Positions 47,228-57,322 are shown, numbered from the stretch's first letter. The stretch: 64,000 nt of DNA from Chryseobacterium aurantiacum (GCF_003020585.1 NZ_PXUE01000002.1:1178001-1242000), one strand, 5' to 3'. The notes: generated by a model not told the origin, from the letters alone. Numbers and translations: made by a program.

Positions 47228-50200
47228 ATGAATCAACAATACTTCGCAGCCTTAAAGGAAATAAAAGAAACCGATGTAAAGGTTTTACTTAAAAAATCTT
47301 ATCGTGGAATTTGGGAAACGGCAATCAAAAAATATTCAGATTCTGCCCACTTTATTTATGAACTACTGCAAAACGCAGATGATACCCAGGCCACCTGGGT
47401 TCAATTTTACCTAAAAAATGAAGGTTTATGGTTTAAACATAACGGTTCTGTACGGTTTACTATTTCTGATCCTGAAAACGAAGAGTTTGATTCTGAAAAT
47501 GGGACATTAGGGCACATTAATTCAATTACCTCCATTGGAAATTCTACAAAATCAGACGGAAACATTGATGAGCAGAAAATAGGTAAATTCGGAATTGGCT
47601 TTAAAGCTGTATTTGCATATAGTAATACTCCGCATGTATATGATGATAGCTTTACATTCAAATTAGAAAATTACATTGTTCCGGTTGAAATAACTCCCAA
47701 TGGAGAAGAGAGGAATAGTGGAGAAACTTTATTTTTCTTTCCTTTTAATCATAAATCAAAAGCTCCCGAAGATGCTTATAAAGAAATAGAAACCAAACTG
47801 GATAATTTATTTCAACCTATTTTATTTTTAAGTAATCTTGAAAAAATAGAATGGAAGTCAGAGAACAATCAAGGAATTTATAACAAAAAAGAAAAAGACA
47901 CTCAAGAGTTTGGAAATATTACCGCCCAACTCTTCGAGGTTATAAGTAATGAAAATGGTAAAGTGATCAGCGAAGAAATTTGGCTTTTCACAAAACAAAT
48001 CATTCAAACTTCCTCAAAGGCTACATTTAAAATCAGTACAGGCTTTTTTGTTTTAGAAAACAACACAAAATTAGAAACCGGTTATAATTATGAAGCATTT
48101 TGTTTTTTCCCGACCAAAGAAGACACCAAATTAGGCTTTATTGTACAGGCACCATTTTTATTGACAGATAGCCGTGAAGGTATTAAAACAAATGATGATT
48201 GGAATACTTTCCTCATTCAATTATTAGCAGAATTGTCAGGAGAAGCGATCAAGTTACTTAAAGATATTGGCGTAAAAAATAGCAGTAATTTAATTGATGA
48301 TACACTTCTTGATATAATACCTTATAATGCACAAGTTTATAGCCAAACAGGTGTTAATTCCAGAATTTCATTTTATCCTTTTTTCACCGAGATAAAAAAG
48401 GCTTTGCAAAATCATCCCATTTTACCAGGTAGAAACGGGAAATATTTTCCTAAAGCAAAAGCCTATTGGGCTGCTGATCCAGAATTATCTGAATTGTTCA
48501 CCAATGAACAGTTGAGTGACTTATTTGACAATCCCAACTCAGGATGGGTCTTTGTTTCAAAAGGTCAAAAACAAGTGAATCAGGCAAACAAAGCCTTAGA
48601 AAGTTACATTAATAGTATTATTTCAGAATCTGTAGATGCTAAAAAATTAATCAGGAGGTTTACACCTGCTTTCATAGAGAAACAATCCGACGATTGGTTG
48701 ATAAAGCTTTATGCTTATTTGGCAGACCATAAGTACTTATGGAATGATAATGATAAACTTGCAATAAAGCAACCACTTCTTTTAAACCAAAGTAGAAAAG
48801 CAGTTATTCCTTTTAATAAAGATTTAACTGCTCCGCAAATATTCTTACCATTAGAAAGAGTCTCGAGTTATGATACCGTCTATCAGCCCTTAGTTGATAA
48901 TCCTGATGCTTTGGCTTTTATCACCGCTATAGGTATTGGAAAACCAGATATAAAAGCAGAGATTTTCAATGATATTATACCACAATACCATGAAACGTTT
49001 AATTATGATGATTCTGTCAAAATATTACAGCATTTTGAAACATTTCTGAATTATTATGAATCCTGCTCAGCAATACATCAAATAGAACTGGTTACCAAGC
49101 TTAAAGAGGTTTCTTTAATCGCTTGTTATAATCCACAAAAGCCCGACACAAGATTTTTTGCTAAGCCGGAAGAAATTTATTTTAACGATGAAAAGTTAGT
49201 GAAATACCACTCTAATACATTAGAAGTTTATTTTGTTGATGATGATTTTTACATAGAATATTTAAGTGGAGCCAAAGCTGAAATTACTAAAAAGTTATTT
49301 TCCGAATTAGGAGTTTCCTTATATCCACGAATTAAAAACAAAGAATTGGAACCCGATGTGGAAACCAAGGAAATGTTTGGTTTGGATAACATCCTGACTT
49401 CATATAAATATCATGAGCATCAAAAAATAACAGATAAAGAGTTAGAAGGACTTGATCAAGCAGTAAGCAATATAACTCCTGAACTATCAGTTGTTATTTG
49501 GGATTATTTATTACATTTCGCTAAAGGGCAAACTGTTGCATTGCTCAAAGGAAGGTTTTCAGGAAGGTTTACTTACTATCCCAGAAGCGGTTCGTACGAA
49601 AACAGTATGAGTTTTATCTCCACCACTTCATCAATACTTCAAAATGATAAATGGCTCCTTAATAAAGATGAAGAATTTGTTGCAGCAAGTGAACTATCCA
49701 TTGAAGATTTGAATGAGTGCTACAACCACGATGATCCCTATATACATGTTCTTTTAGAATTTTTAGGTATCATTAATCCTGATGCGGATCTTGATTTAAC
49801 AGATGAACAAAAGAAAGCCTATGAATTAGGCAAAAAATTGTTAGCCGAGAATATAACTCCTGAAGAACTCAGTGCTTTTATTGAAGAAATGGCACGGAAG
49901 AAGAGTGCCGCTGAGCCTGCAGGAACACTCTTTCCAACAAATGAAATTCCGGTAACAGAACATGATTTCCAAAAAACATTATCGAATATCAATAAAGGGA
50001 TTAAGAAAAACCGGAAGCAAAGGCTAGAATTAAACATAAATGAAACTGACCAATTTAAAAATCAAATTCCGTCTCAGTCCAATATAGATTTTGTGGAACA
50101 AGAAGAGTTTCTGATAGATCAGGACGATTATACAAAACCCTCCGTAAATCTACAGAAGAAAATAGAAAAACTGAAATTGCAAGCAGAAGCTCAGGTAGAA

Positions 50201-52087
50201 GAATTAACGAGAATAGAAAAGCTTACAGAATTGGCAGACAGTTCTGAAAAGTATTCATTTGGCTGGTTCAAAGCATTGTTAGAATTAGAATATCTAAATA
50301 GTTCAGAGTCTAATTCATCAGGTAAACAAATATCCATTCAATTTTCAAAAGTTGAACAGGAAAAAGGAACCGAGAGGACTTTAGTTTTAAAACATCCAAA
50401 TAGATATATCCCGCAGTCGATAGAAGATATTGGAGATATGCAAATACGTCTATACCAAGGAGATGAAACAAAGTCCGTAACTGTTGAAGTAGTAAGTGTT
50501 AAAGAATATACACTTAGGGCGAAACTTAAAAAATCTGCTGATATTTCTGATATAGATTTAGCAAAAGTTAGCCGTGCTGTCATCGATATTAAAAATCCTG
50601 TTTTCATTTTAGAAGAACTTAGAAAAGCTTTTTACCGATTGGGGTTTGAAGATGATTATAATTTACAGCAAAATATTACAGAACAAATAAGATTTATTTT
50701 TGGTCCTCCCGGTACAGGAAAAACGACTTATTTGGCAACTGATGAAATTATACCACTAATGCAAGAAAATGAGAATTTGAAAGTATTAGTGCTTACTCCT
50801 ACTAATAAAGCAGCAGATGTACTTACGAATCGTATTGTGGAAAAAATGAAAGGAGACAAATCTTATCACAATTGGTTATTAAGATTTGGTACAGCATGCG
50901 ATACGGAATTAGAAAATAGTGGTCTTGTTGTTGATAAAAGTTTTGACATTAGAACAAAGCCTAAAAATACAACCATAACAACTATTGCAAGATTTGCATA
51001 CGATTACTTTCAGCCTGATGTATTTGATGAAAGGTTGCATTTGAAATTCTTAGAATGGGACTACATTGTCATTGATGAAGCGTCAATGATAACTATTGCT
51101 AGTATTGCATATGTACTTTATCAAAAGTCTAATTCAAAATTTATTATTGCGGGAGACCCTTTTCAAATTCAGCCAATAACCCAGATAGATCAGTGGAAAG
51201 ATTTGAATATTTATGAAATGGTGCAACTCACTAAATTCGTTAATCCTGTAACTGTACCACATCAATTTGAAATAATAAATCTTAGTACACAATATCGTAG
51301 TTTGCCTACGATAGGTGAAGTATTTAGTCAATTTACTTACAGCGGTTGTTTAAATCATTACAGAGATCGATCAAGTCAAAAGGCATTAAATATTTCTGGT
51401 CTTGATTTTAGGGATATAAATATTATAAAGTTTCCAGTGCAGAAATATGAAAGTATATACAAGCCAAATACATTGAACAAATCAAACTATCAGGTTTATT
51501 CAGCACTGTTTACTGTGGAGTTTGCTACGCAACTTGTTGATCAAATTCGCTTGAACCATAAAGATAAGTTCAAAATTGGTATTATTTGTCCGTATAGAGC
51601 CCAAGCTACAATGATTGAAAAACTACTGGCAAGGTTACATGACGATGATGAAAAAGCGGAGTTATTGACAGGCACAATTCACGGATTTCAAGGTGATGAA
51701 TGCGATATTATAATTTCAGTATTTAATCCACCTTACAGTATTGGTAAGTCACAAAATATGTTTTTAAATAAACAAAATATTCTCAATGTAGCTATTAGTA
51801 GAGCAAAAGATTATTTGTTTATTTTAATGCCAGATGACATGACCCAAGACATTGAAAATCTTTATCGAATCAAAAGAATTGAGCGACTGGCAAACCAGTA
51901 TTCAGCAGGGAGAATCTCTGTTTATGAAACAGAGATTGTTGAAGAAAAATTGTTAGGTTCAAGTACATATATTTATGATAATTCTTTTGCAACTACACAT
52001 CAATCAGTAAATGTGTATTCCAAGCCTGAAAAAAAATATGAAATACGGTGTGAGGAAATTGCTATTGATGTACAAATGAAACATTAA
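47228..52087 (+). CDS. HSP90-like (sacsin-type) ATPase fused to SF1 helicase
   Basis: A 1619-aa protein. The N-terminal ~250 residues hold a GHKL/HSP90-like ATP-binding fold: FIYELLQNADD (about residues 40-50), and GKFGIGFKAVFAYS (about 118-131), as in sacsin/Nov-type proteins. A long middle region (about 300-1100) has no recognised domain apart from coiled coil near 970-1010. The C-terminus is a UPF1-like SF1 helicase: GPPGTGKTT (about 1159-1167), DEAS (about 1280), QYRSLPTIGE, HGFQGDE (about 1484), and NVAISRAKDYL. It starts 26 bp after res on the same strand, so it belongs to the RM island. Similar fusions are found in defence contexts; the target (DNA or RNA) is unknown. Confidence 0.75.
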   Translation: MNQQYFAALKEIKETDVKVLLKKSYRGIWETAIKKYSDSAHFIYELLQNADDTQATWVQFYLKNEGLWFKHNGSVRFTISDPENEEFDSENGTLGHINSITSIGNSTKSDGNIDEQKIGKFGIGFKAVFAYSNTPHVYDDSFTFKLENYIVPVEITPNGEERNSGETLFFFPFNHKSKAPEDAYKEIETKLDNLFQPILFLSNLEKIEWKSENNQGIYNKKEKDTQEFGNITAQLFEVISNENGKVISEEIWLFTKQIIQTSSKATFKISTGFFVLENNTKLETGYNYEAFCFFPTKEDTKLGFIVQAPFLLTDSREGIKTNDDWNTFLIQLLAELSGEAIKLLKDIGVKNSSNLIDDTLLDIIPYNAQVYSQTGVNSRISFYPFFTEIKKALQNHPILPGRNGKYFPKAKAYWAADPELSELFTNEQLSDLFDNPNSGWVFVSKGQKQVNQANKALESYINSIISESVDAKKLIRRFTPAFIEKQSDDWLIKLYAYLADHKYLWNDNDKLAIKQPLLLNQSRKAVIPFNKDLTAPQIFLPLERVSSYDTVYQPLVDNPDALAFITAIGIGKPDIKAEIFNDIIPQYHETFNYDDSVKILQHFETFLNYYESCSAIHQIELVTKLKEVSLIACYNPQKPDTRFFAKPEEIYFNDEKLVKYHSNTLEVYFVDDDFYIEYLSGAKAEITKKLFSELGVSLYPRIKNKELEPDVETKEMFGLDNILTSYKYHEHQKITDKELEGLDQAVSNITPELSVVIWDYLLHFAKGQTVALLKGRFSGRFTYYPRSGSYENSMSFISTTSSILQNDKWLLNKDEEFVAASELSIEDLNECYNHDDPYIHVLLEFLGIINPDADLDLTDEQKKAYELGKKLLAENITPEELSAFIEEMARKKSAAEPAGTLFPTNEIPVTEHDFQKTLSNINKGIKKNRKQRLELNINETDQFKNQIPSQSNIDFVEQEEFLIDQDDYTKPSVNLQKKIEKLKLQAEAQVEELTRIEKLTELADSSEKYSFGWFKALLELEYLNSSESNSSGKQISIQFSKVEQEKGTERTLVLKHPNRYIPQSIEDIGDMQIRLYQGDETKSVTVEVVSVKEYTLRAKLKKSADISDIDLAKVSRAVIDIKNPVFILEELRKAFYRLGFEDDYNLQQNITEQIRFIFGPPGTGKTTYLATDEIIPLMQENENLKVLVLTPTNKAADVLTNRIVEKMKGDKSYHNWLLRFGTACDTELENSGLVVDKSFDIRTKPKNTTITTIARFAYDYFQPDVFDERLHLKFLEWDYIVIDEASMITIASIAYVLYQKSNSKFIIAGDPFQIQPITQIDQWKDLNIYEMVQLTKFVNPVTVPHQFEIINLSTQYRSLPTIGEVFSQFTYSGCLNHYRDRSSQKALNISGLDFRDINIIKFPVQKYESIYKPNTLNKSNYQVYSALFTVEFATQLVDQIRLNHKDKFKIGIICPYRAQATMIEKLLARLHDDDEKAELLTGTIHGFQGDECDIIISVFNPPYSIGKSQNMFLNKQNILNVAISRAKDYLFILMPDDMTQDIENLYRIKRIERLANQYSAGRISVYETEIVEEKLLGSSTYIYDNSFATTHQSVNVYSKPEKKYEIRCEEIAIDVQMKH

Positions 52088-52104
52088 CGAGTTTCAGAAA
52101 TGTT

Positions 52105-53825
52105 AAGAATCCGTCTCACAACTAAAATTGAGGCGGATTTTTTAATTCAGTACCAATCTTCATTGTTTTGGAAAAGGAAAAAGTTGTCCTCTTTAGGCAA
52201 CTTTCTTTCTTAAATTGTGTGCTAATGCGTGCAATCCGAACTCCAATTCTACTTTTTTCAGACCTTTCAGGGTAAAGCGTTTAAAATTGTTGCAATGTTT
52301 CAGGTGTGCAAATACGGGTTCTACCTCAACCGAGCGTTGTTTGCGTTTTCTGATGCCTCTTTCGCTGTTTAAGAGTTCCCTGATTTTCTCTTTAAACTGC
52401 TCCAGATGATGGTTTCGCTCTACACTGCGGTTTTCTTTGGAACCGTGACAAACGCCTCGCAATGGACATCCTTCACAGTTTTCTGCCTGATAATGCGAGA
52501 GTTTTTGTAGGTAACCCGTTTTGGTTTTTCGAGTGCTTTCGTGCGTTTTCTCCATCTTTTGACCCATTGGACATACGTAATAATCTTCTTCTTGGCTGTA
52601 GTGCAGGCTTTCTTTGCTGAAGGCCTTGTGTTTCGCCTGATAATGGGCATCCTGCTCTTTGTCGAAGGTGTTGTATTTTACAAAGGGGGTAATCTGCTTG
52701 CGTTCCAGTAACTCATAGTTCTGCTCGCTCCCATAACCTGCATCAGCAGTGAGTTCTTCTAATTCAGCCAGCCTTTTTTCGCCATACAGTTTCTCAAAAT
52801 TTTCAAGATGGTGCTCCAGCGTGTTGAAGTCGTTGGTTTGCTGATGAATCGTGTAGTTTACAATAATTTGATTCTCGGTGGAAATCTGCGCATTGTAGGC
52901 GGGCTTAAGTTGTCCGTTCATAATGTGGTCGTCCTTCATCAGCATGAAAGTGGCGTCTTGATCGGTCTTGCTATAAGAGTTTCTTTCTTTTAAAATCGCT
53001 TCCTGAGCTTCGTATTTGTCGAGGTTTTTCTCAAAATTATTTTTAATGTAATTCAGCTTGGCTTTGGCTTTCCTGTCCTGACCGGTTTTGCCGTTGCTGC
53101 CTTTCAGTTTGGCATTGATATTTTCTACGGTTTGCTGAATTTTTTCTTTGCTGATTTCTTTAAATTCCGGCGGTTCCGGGTCTTTGTCTTCTTCTCTGGC
53201 AACGCTTTGGGCGTATTTCCAGAGGTTTTCCAATTGTCGGAGCATTTTTTCTTTGTTGGTTTTAATGGCGTTTGCCCAAACAAAAGTGTAGCGGTTTGCC
53301 TGTGCTTCGATTTTGGTACCGTCCACAAAAACCTGTCTCAAATTCACCAAGCCTTCCTCTGCCAAAAGCAAAACTACTTGCGAGAAAATATCCTTGAAGG
53401 CTGCTTCCAGCTTATTGCCTCGAAAACGGTTCACCGTATTATGATCCACGATGCTCATGTTGGAGAGCCACATAAAATTGATGTTTTCCCGAAGGGCTTT
53501 CTCTATTTTTCGAGATGAATATATATTGTTCATATACGCAAAAACCATCACCTTGAGCATCATCACGGGATGATAACTGGGATTTCCTTCTTTGCTGTAG
53601 GCTTTGAGAAGTGGGTCAATATTCAATTTCTCCAAAATATCATTCACGATCCGGACAGGGTGGTTTTCGGGAATCAACTCCTCAAAACTATAAGGAAACA
53701 GCAAGAGCTGATTTTGATTATAATGCTTGAAATTCATAAACAACTATCTGATTATCAAGAATAAATATACAAAAACCCTCAATAATTACCAAAAAAAATC
53801 CGCCTCAGTTGTGAGACGGATTCTT
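52105..53825 (-). mobile_element. IS1182-type insertion sequence
   Basis: A ~1.72-kb element with one transposase gene. The outer ends share AAGAATCCGTCTCACAACT as an inverted repeat. Each end also folds on itself (AATCCG.CTCA against TGAGGCGGATT) and is followed by a T-run, so each end can act as a terminator. It lies 17 bp beyond the helicase stop codon. No clear target duplication is visible. The element boundaries may be off by a few bases. Confidence 0.75.
52193..53743 (-). CDS. IS1182 family transposase
   Basis: A 516-aa DDE transposase. The N-terminal DUF772-like region (NPSYHPVMMLKVMVFAYMNN, about residues 53-72; SIVDHNTVNRFRG) and the VFVDGTKIEA catalytic strand (about 139-148) match the IS1182/IS5-group type. 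TADAGYGSEQNYELL and a Cys-rich patch (CEGCPLRGVC) follow, and the C-terminus reads RSVEVEPVFAHLKH. No stop or frameshift is visible, so it is probably functional. Confidence 0.9.
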   Translation of the reverse strand: MFMNFKHYNQNQLLLFPYSFEELIPENHPVRIVNDILEKLNIDPLLKAYSKEGNPSYHPVMMLKVMVFAYMNNIYSSRKIEKALRENINFMWLSNMSIVDHNTVNRFRGNKLEAAFKDIFSQVVLLLAEEGLVNLRQVFVDGTKIEAQANRYTFVWANAIKTNKEKMLRQLENLWKYAQSVAREEDKDPEPPEFKEISKEKIQQTVENINAKLKGSNGKTGQDRKAKAKLNYIKNNFEKNLDKYEAQEAILKERNSYSKTDQDATFMLMKDDHIMNGQLKPAYNAQISTENQIIVNYTIHQQTNDFNTLEHHLENFEKLYGEKRLAELEELTADAGYGSEQNYELLERKQITPFVKYNTFDKEQDAHYQAKHKAFSKESLHYSQEEDYYVCPMGQKMEKTHESTRKTKTGYLQKLSHYQAENCEGCPLRGVCHGSKENRSVERNHHLEQFKEKIRELLNSERGIRKRKQRSVEVEPVFAHLKHCNNFKRFTLKGLKKVELEFGLHALAHNLRKKVA

Positions 53826-53835
53826 TTAGTTTGCT

Positions 53836-53871
53836 AATGTAAATGACAGAAAGTTGGCTAACTTTTACATT
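53836..53871. other. Imperfect hairpin upstream of PH-domain gene
   Basis: Outer arms AATGTAAA / TTTACATT (53836-53843, 53864-53871) enclose a second near-palindrome AAGTTGGCTAACTT. It lies just outside the IS right end, 75 bp before the PH-domain gene. It could be an operator or a transcript-end structure. Confidence 0.35.
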
Positions 53872-53946
53872 TTCTCAATTTTCATAAAATCAAGCGTTTT
53901 TCATTATTTTTCACTAAATTGAGATAATTTTATTCTAAGAAAATCT

Positions 53947-54426
53947 TTGACTATGAAAGACTTACTTACTGATATCAAGACATCCTGCGAACCTATAAAT
54001 TATGAAGCAAAAGTCCACTGGATTTCCTATGTTATTCCTGTTTTCTTTACAGTAATTGGCTCTGTGGGAGTTCTCTATTTTCTATTGCTCGGATACAAAT
54101 TTATGTTAGGATTTATGGGCATTATTTCCCTATTTCTTATTTTTCTTTTCATTAAAGGTATCATCAAAATAATCCGGAATAAAAATACGAAAATCTATGT
54201 TACAGACAATTATCTTACGTTCTCTACAGGTATATTAGGAAAAACGTTTTCCGATATTTCATTGAATAAACTCGAAGGAATGCAGTTTAATCAAAGCTTT
54301 TTAGGAAAGATGTTGAATTACGGGACTTTGGTTGTAACTACTGGAGAAGTAACCCATTCATATTTTATTGAAAATCCGATGGAACTAAGAAATGTTTTAC
54401 TTCATTCTCAAAAATGGTCCGATTAA
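53947..54426 (+). CDS. Bacterial PH-domain membrane protein
   Basis: A 159-aa protein with two membrane helices (about residues 27-47 and 53-73) followed by a bPH2-like domain (KIYVTDNYLTFSTGILGKTFSDISLNKL onwards, quoted in parts) with the MQFNQSFLGKMLNYGTLVVTT segment of YdbS-type proteins. The only plus-strand gene in the right module. An alternative start two codons in (53953) is equally plausible. Function unknown; often membrane stress-related. Confidence 0.7.
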   Translation: MTMKDLLTDIKTSCEPINYEAKVHWISYVIPVFFTVIGSVGVLYFLLLGYKFMLGFMGIISLFLIFLFIKGIIKIIRNKNTKIYVTDNYLTFSTGILGKTFSDISLNKLEGMQFNQSFLGKMLNYGTLVVTTGEVTHSYFIENPMELRNVLLHSQKWSD

Positions 54427-54541
54427 AGAATAGTTTATTTAATCTGGAATAATTGCTATAAATCAATCCCGCAACCTTTTTTCAAAAACATACCCTGCTA
54501 AAATGCGGCAATGTTTTAGAAATGGGGTTGCACCGCTTTCC

Positions 54542-54584
54542 GCAAAAATGCGTTTCCGACCAAAGGGAGGAAATGCATTTTTGC
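54542..54584. terminator. Long inverted repeat between convergent genes
   Basis: GCAAAAATGCGTTTCC and GGAAATGCATTTTTGC form a 16-bp stem with a single G-T mismatch around an 11-nt loop. It lies between the plus-strand PH-domain gene and the minus-strand PRTRC operon and can serve both as terminator. Confidence 0.6.
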
Positions 54585-54611
54585 CGCCCGATTTTTCTCA
54601 GACGGCAGAAA

Positions 54612-55418
54612 TCATGCAATTTTTATGGGTTGGGAATGAAAGTTTTTAAGGTTAAGGAAAAATCCTCTATTCTCGGTTAATCCGTTTCTGAACAAGCCCC
54701 ACAGCAAGGAGCTTCCCATTTGTGCCAATGTTGAGTTGATAAACAAATCCTGCTTTTCCAGTGCTTCTGCCAGTGAACAACTTGGTGTATCATCGGACTC
54801 TTCGGATTGTTTTAACAAATCCCCAAATTCATCAGTGACAAAAGGTAAATGATCTATCGTTTCATATTTCTCGGAATTGGGCTGTTTGATAGTTCCTACA
54901 GTAGCTAATATCGCCTGTGCAGTATTTTGATTATTCCCATAATCCAACCAATACAGGGGACGGTCAGCATAATAACGACCATTATTTAACCTTTTCAGTA
55001 TATCAGCAATTTCAAATCTTGCACTTACACTGTCAACACAGGATATATAAATATTTGCAGGAATATTTTCGGAAAACTTTTCCGATTCATTCTTCTTAAA
55101 TTTTTGTGTTTCTGCTTTCCAATTCGTTCCCATCCAACGGTTAGCACGGTTGATTAAGGCAACGGACTTGTATAATCCTACTTCCGATTCTGCAAAACGT
55201 TGCCTCCCTAAATTTGCTTCGGTAATGAGATCATCATCCCACAACCGCACTTGTAGCCCTGCATGTCCCAATTGAATCAGGCTGTGATTCATTTCCATTA
55301 ATGCTGTCAATACTTTTGAGCCTGTTCCCCCTGCACCGATCAGGTTAATGGTTACAGGGTTGGTCGGATTAATCAGGTAATTGTCTGTAAAATGAACTTT
55401 TGTTTTTTCGCTTGTCAT
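54612..55418 (-). CDS. PRTRC system ThiF-family (E1-like) protein
   Basis: A 268-aa protein with a Rossmann nucleotide-binding start (INLIGAGGTGSKVLTALME, about residues 20-38) and an E1/ThiF-type core: VRLWDDDLITEANLGRQRF (about 57-75) and YISCVDSVSARFEI. A DTPSCSLAEAL segment (about 208-218) is typical of PRTRC ThiF proteins and may supply the reactive Cys. It probably adenylates a C-terminal glycine of an unknown partner. It overlaps PRTRC B by 4 bp. Confidence 0.8.
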   Translation of the reverse strand: MTSEKTKVHFTDNYLINPTNPVTINLIGAGGTGSKVLTALMEMNHSLIQLGHAGLQVRLWDDDLITEANLGRQRFAESEVGLYKSVALINRANRWMGTNWKAETQKFKKNESEKFSENIPANIYISCVDSVSARFEIADILKRLNNGRYYADRPLYWLDYGNNQNTAQAILATVGTIKQPNSEKYETIDHLPFVTDEFGDLLKQSEESDDTPSCSLAEALEKQDLFINSTLAQMGSSLLWGLFRNGLTENRGFFLNLKNFHSQPIKIA

Positions 55419-56125
55419 GGCAGTATATTTTTAAGGGTTTTATTGGTCTTTTTTAATATTTCTTTTGGAAAGGTTTTGTCTGTATTAACGAGCTCTTTCC
55501 AAATGCTTACACAGTTGCTATTGGTAGGATTATGGTTTAAATGGCTGAACCTGCTGTTAAAAAAATAGTTTTCCCAAGCGCGAATAAATTCCTCAACCGA
55601 TGCTGAATTTTTAATATCCACACCAACTGTTCCCATACAGACACTTCCGTTTTCATAAACATTAAAAAAAGGAGCATGATACAAAACTGTTTTTTCTGTA
55701 GGTCTTTTGTCTGAAGTGAGAGCAAATACGGTAAGATGTTGCTTAGTCGCCATCCACAGCATAGGTGGAGTATGTGCTACACCATTAGGGATTTCAAGGG
55801 ATTCGGTAAAGAATAGTTTTACTTTTCTGGCTTTGGTATACCATATCACCGAACCCTTTTCGGTCGGATTGATATATAGAACATTCGTGGGCAGAATACT
55901 TTCAGGTTTTAAAAATGCTTTGCTTTTTTCTTTTTCCGTATTAAGGGACTTTGCAAATATTTTAGCTTCCCTTTCGCTTAAAGGATGGGCATTAATGGGA
56001 TTTCCGTCTTTATCCATATCAAAATGTTCTACATAAGTATCTTTATCATCGTCTTTGGTCTGATAAATGACCAGAGCTGAAACGGGATGATACAGTGTTC
56101 CGAAATGATGGGTTATATCTTTCAT
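55415..56125 (-). CDS. PRTRC system protein B
   Basis: A 236-aa protein with the PRTRC-B style segments HFGTLYHPVSALVIYQ (N-terminus), WYTKARKVKLFF, APFFNVYENGSVCMGT (about residues 150-165) and a C-terminal NPTNSNCVSIWKELV. It is always found beside the ThiF member, so the two probably act together. The biochemical role is unknown. Confidence 0.75.
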   Translation of the reverse strand: MKDITHHFGTLYHPVSALVIYQTKDDDKDTYVEHFDMDKDGNPINAHPLSEREAKIFAKSLNTEKEKSKAFLKPESILPTNVLYINPTEKGSVIWYTKARKVKLFFTESLEIPNGVAHTPPMLWMATKQHLTVFALTSDKRPTEKTVLYHAPFFNVYENGSVCMGTVGVDIKNSASVEEFIRAWENYFFNSRFSHLNHNPTNSNCVSIWKELVNTDKTFPKEILKKTNKTLKNILP

Positions 56126-56152
56126 GATGTTATATTTAAATGGTATTATAGT

Positions 56153-57322
56153 TTAAATGCTGTTCAGAATATCAATTAATCTTTCTATCAGGGGAAAAAT
56201 GCAGTTTTCAAAATCAAGGTTATCATCGCTGACATTTGTTCCGTCAAATCTTTTTTGTGTGGATGGTTCTTCTATTTCCGTACATTCCTGAAATTCAGCA
56301 TTAACAGAATCAAATAAAGTCTGAAATAATATTCCTTTATCATCTGCACAGAACGAAACATATTTTTCCATTGTGATGGTTCTTTCATGATAATCCTCAT
56401 CATAATCGTCATGAGCTGTATTTCTTTCGCTCCGCTGAATATTTCTGTAAATAGTAGCATCGGGAAACGTTTCATAGAGGGCAAGGGTATCACAGGCTAA
56501 TAAAAGACAATCGGTTTCAAAGGAATCTCTGTTTTCAAAACGATTGATTCTCTCTTTAAATCGGGCTAAATTCTGATGATTGAATATTTTTTGCTCCACA
56601 TAATCACCAATCCACTCGCTTTGCTTTATTTCACGTAAATATTCAGGGGTATCTTCGGTTTCATCATTAATGAGCCACTCCGAAATCATTTCGTACATCC
56701 AGCACAGGTAGCTGTCCTGCTGTCTGTAATAAGGGACATCTGCAACGTGATACAAATATGAGCATACAGATTGTAAAAGCTGTGTAGCCTTTTGACAATC
56801 GGGGTTTTTAGATAATCGGTACAGTGGAACTATTGGAATATAATATAAAGTTGCTCCTGTATTATATCCTTCTTCACTTAACAAGTACGTTTTCTTTTTA
56901 TCCTGCACCAAACGGATTTTCTCCCAATTCTTTATTTTAATTTTTAACTGTTTTTTGATATCTTCCAAACCAAAAGCAATATTGTAAGGAAAACCTAAAT
57001 GTTTTGACGGTGCAGGTGTGATTCCATAATGTTCGGTCAATTGGGAAAGGGACTGATAAAAATCCCTTTCCATTTTGTCTGTTTTCTTTTCATCCTGTGG
57101 GGATGGTGTGTCTTTCAGCTTAGGCAGAAACGAACAATTTAAAAAAGCATGGGTAGCATGGCTATCGGTACTGCTTTCATTTTGTCTTTCTGTATTTCTC
57201 CTGCATCCTTTGGTCTTTGCATCCAATGGGTGAACTCTCCCAACTGTTTGTGCAGTTGCTTTTGTTTTTTCTCTTCGGGAAGCTGTATTCTTCCCGATAT
57301 GATTTTTCGTTGCATTCATCAT
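56153..57322 (-). CDS. PRTRC-cassette-linked protein, unknown
   Basis: A 389-aa protein with a basic, disordered N-terminus (about residues 1-80), then a folded region rich in aromatic residues (YYIPIVPLYRLSK, SYLYHVADVPYYRQQDSYL, WMYEMISEWL, about 165-225). It is located between PRTRC B and C. I recognise no family. A start at Met-2 is also possible. Confidence 0.6.
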   Translation of the reverse strand: MMNATKNHIGKNTASRREKTKATAQTVGRVHPLDAKTKGCRRNTERQNESSTDSHATHAFLNCSFLPKLKDTPSPQDEKKTDKMERDFYQSLSQLTEHYGITPAPSKHLGFPYNIAFGLEDIKKQLKIKIKNWEKIRLVQDKKKTYLLSEEGYNTGATLYYIPIVPLYRLSKNPDCQKATQLLQSVCSYLYHVADVPYYRQQDSYLCWMYEMISEWLINDETEDTPEYLREIKQSEWIGDYVEQKIFNHQNLARFKERINRFENRDSFETDCLLLACDTLALYETFPDATIYRNIQRSERNTAHDDYDEDYHERTITMEKYVSFCADDKGILFQTLFDSVNAEFQECTEIEEPSTQKRFDGTNVSDDNLDFENCIFPLIERLIDILNSI

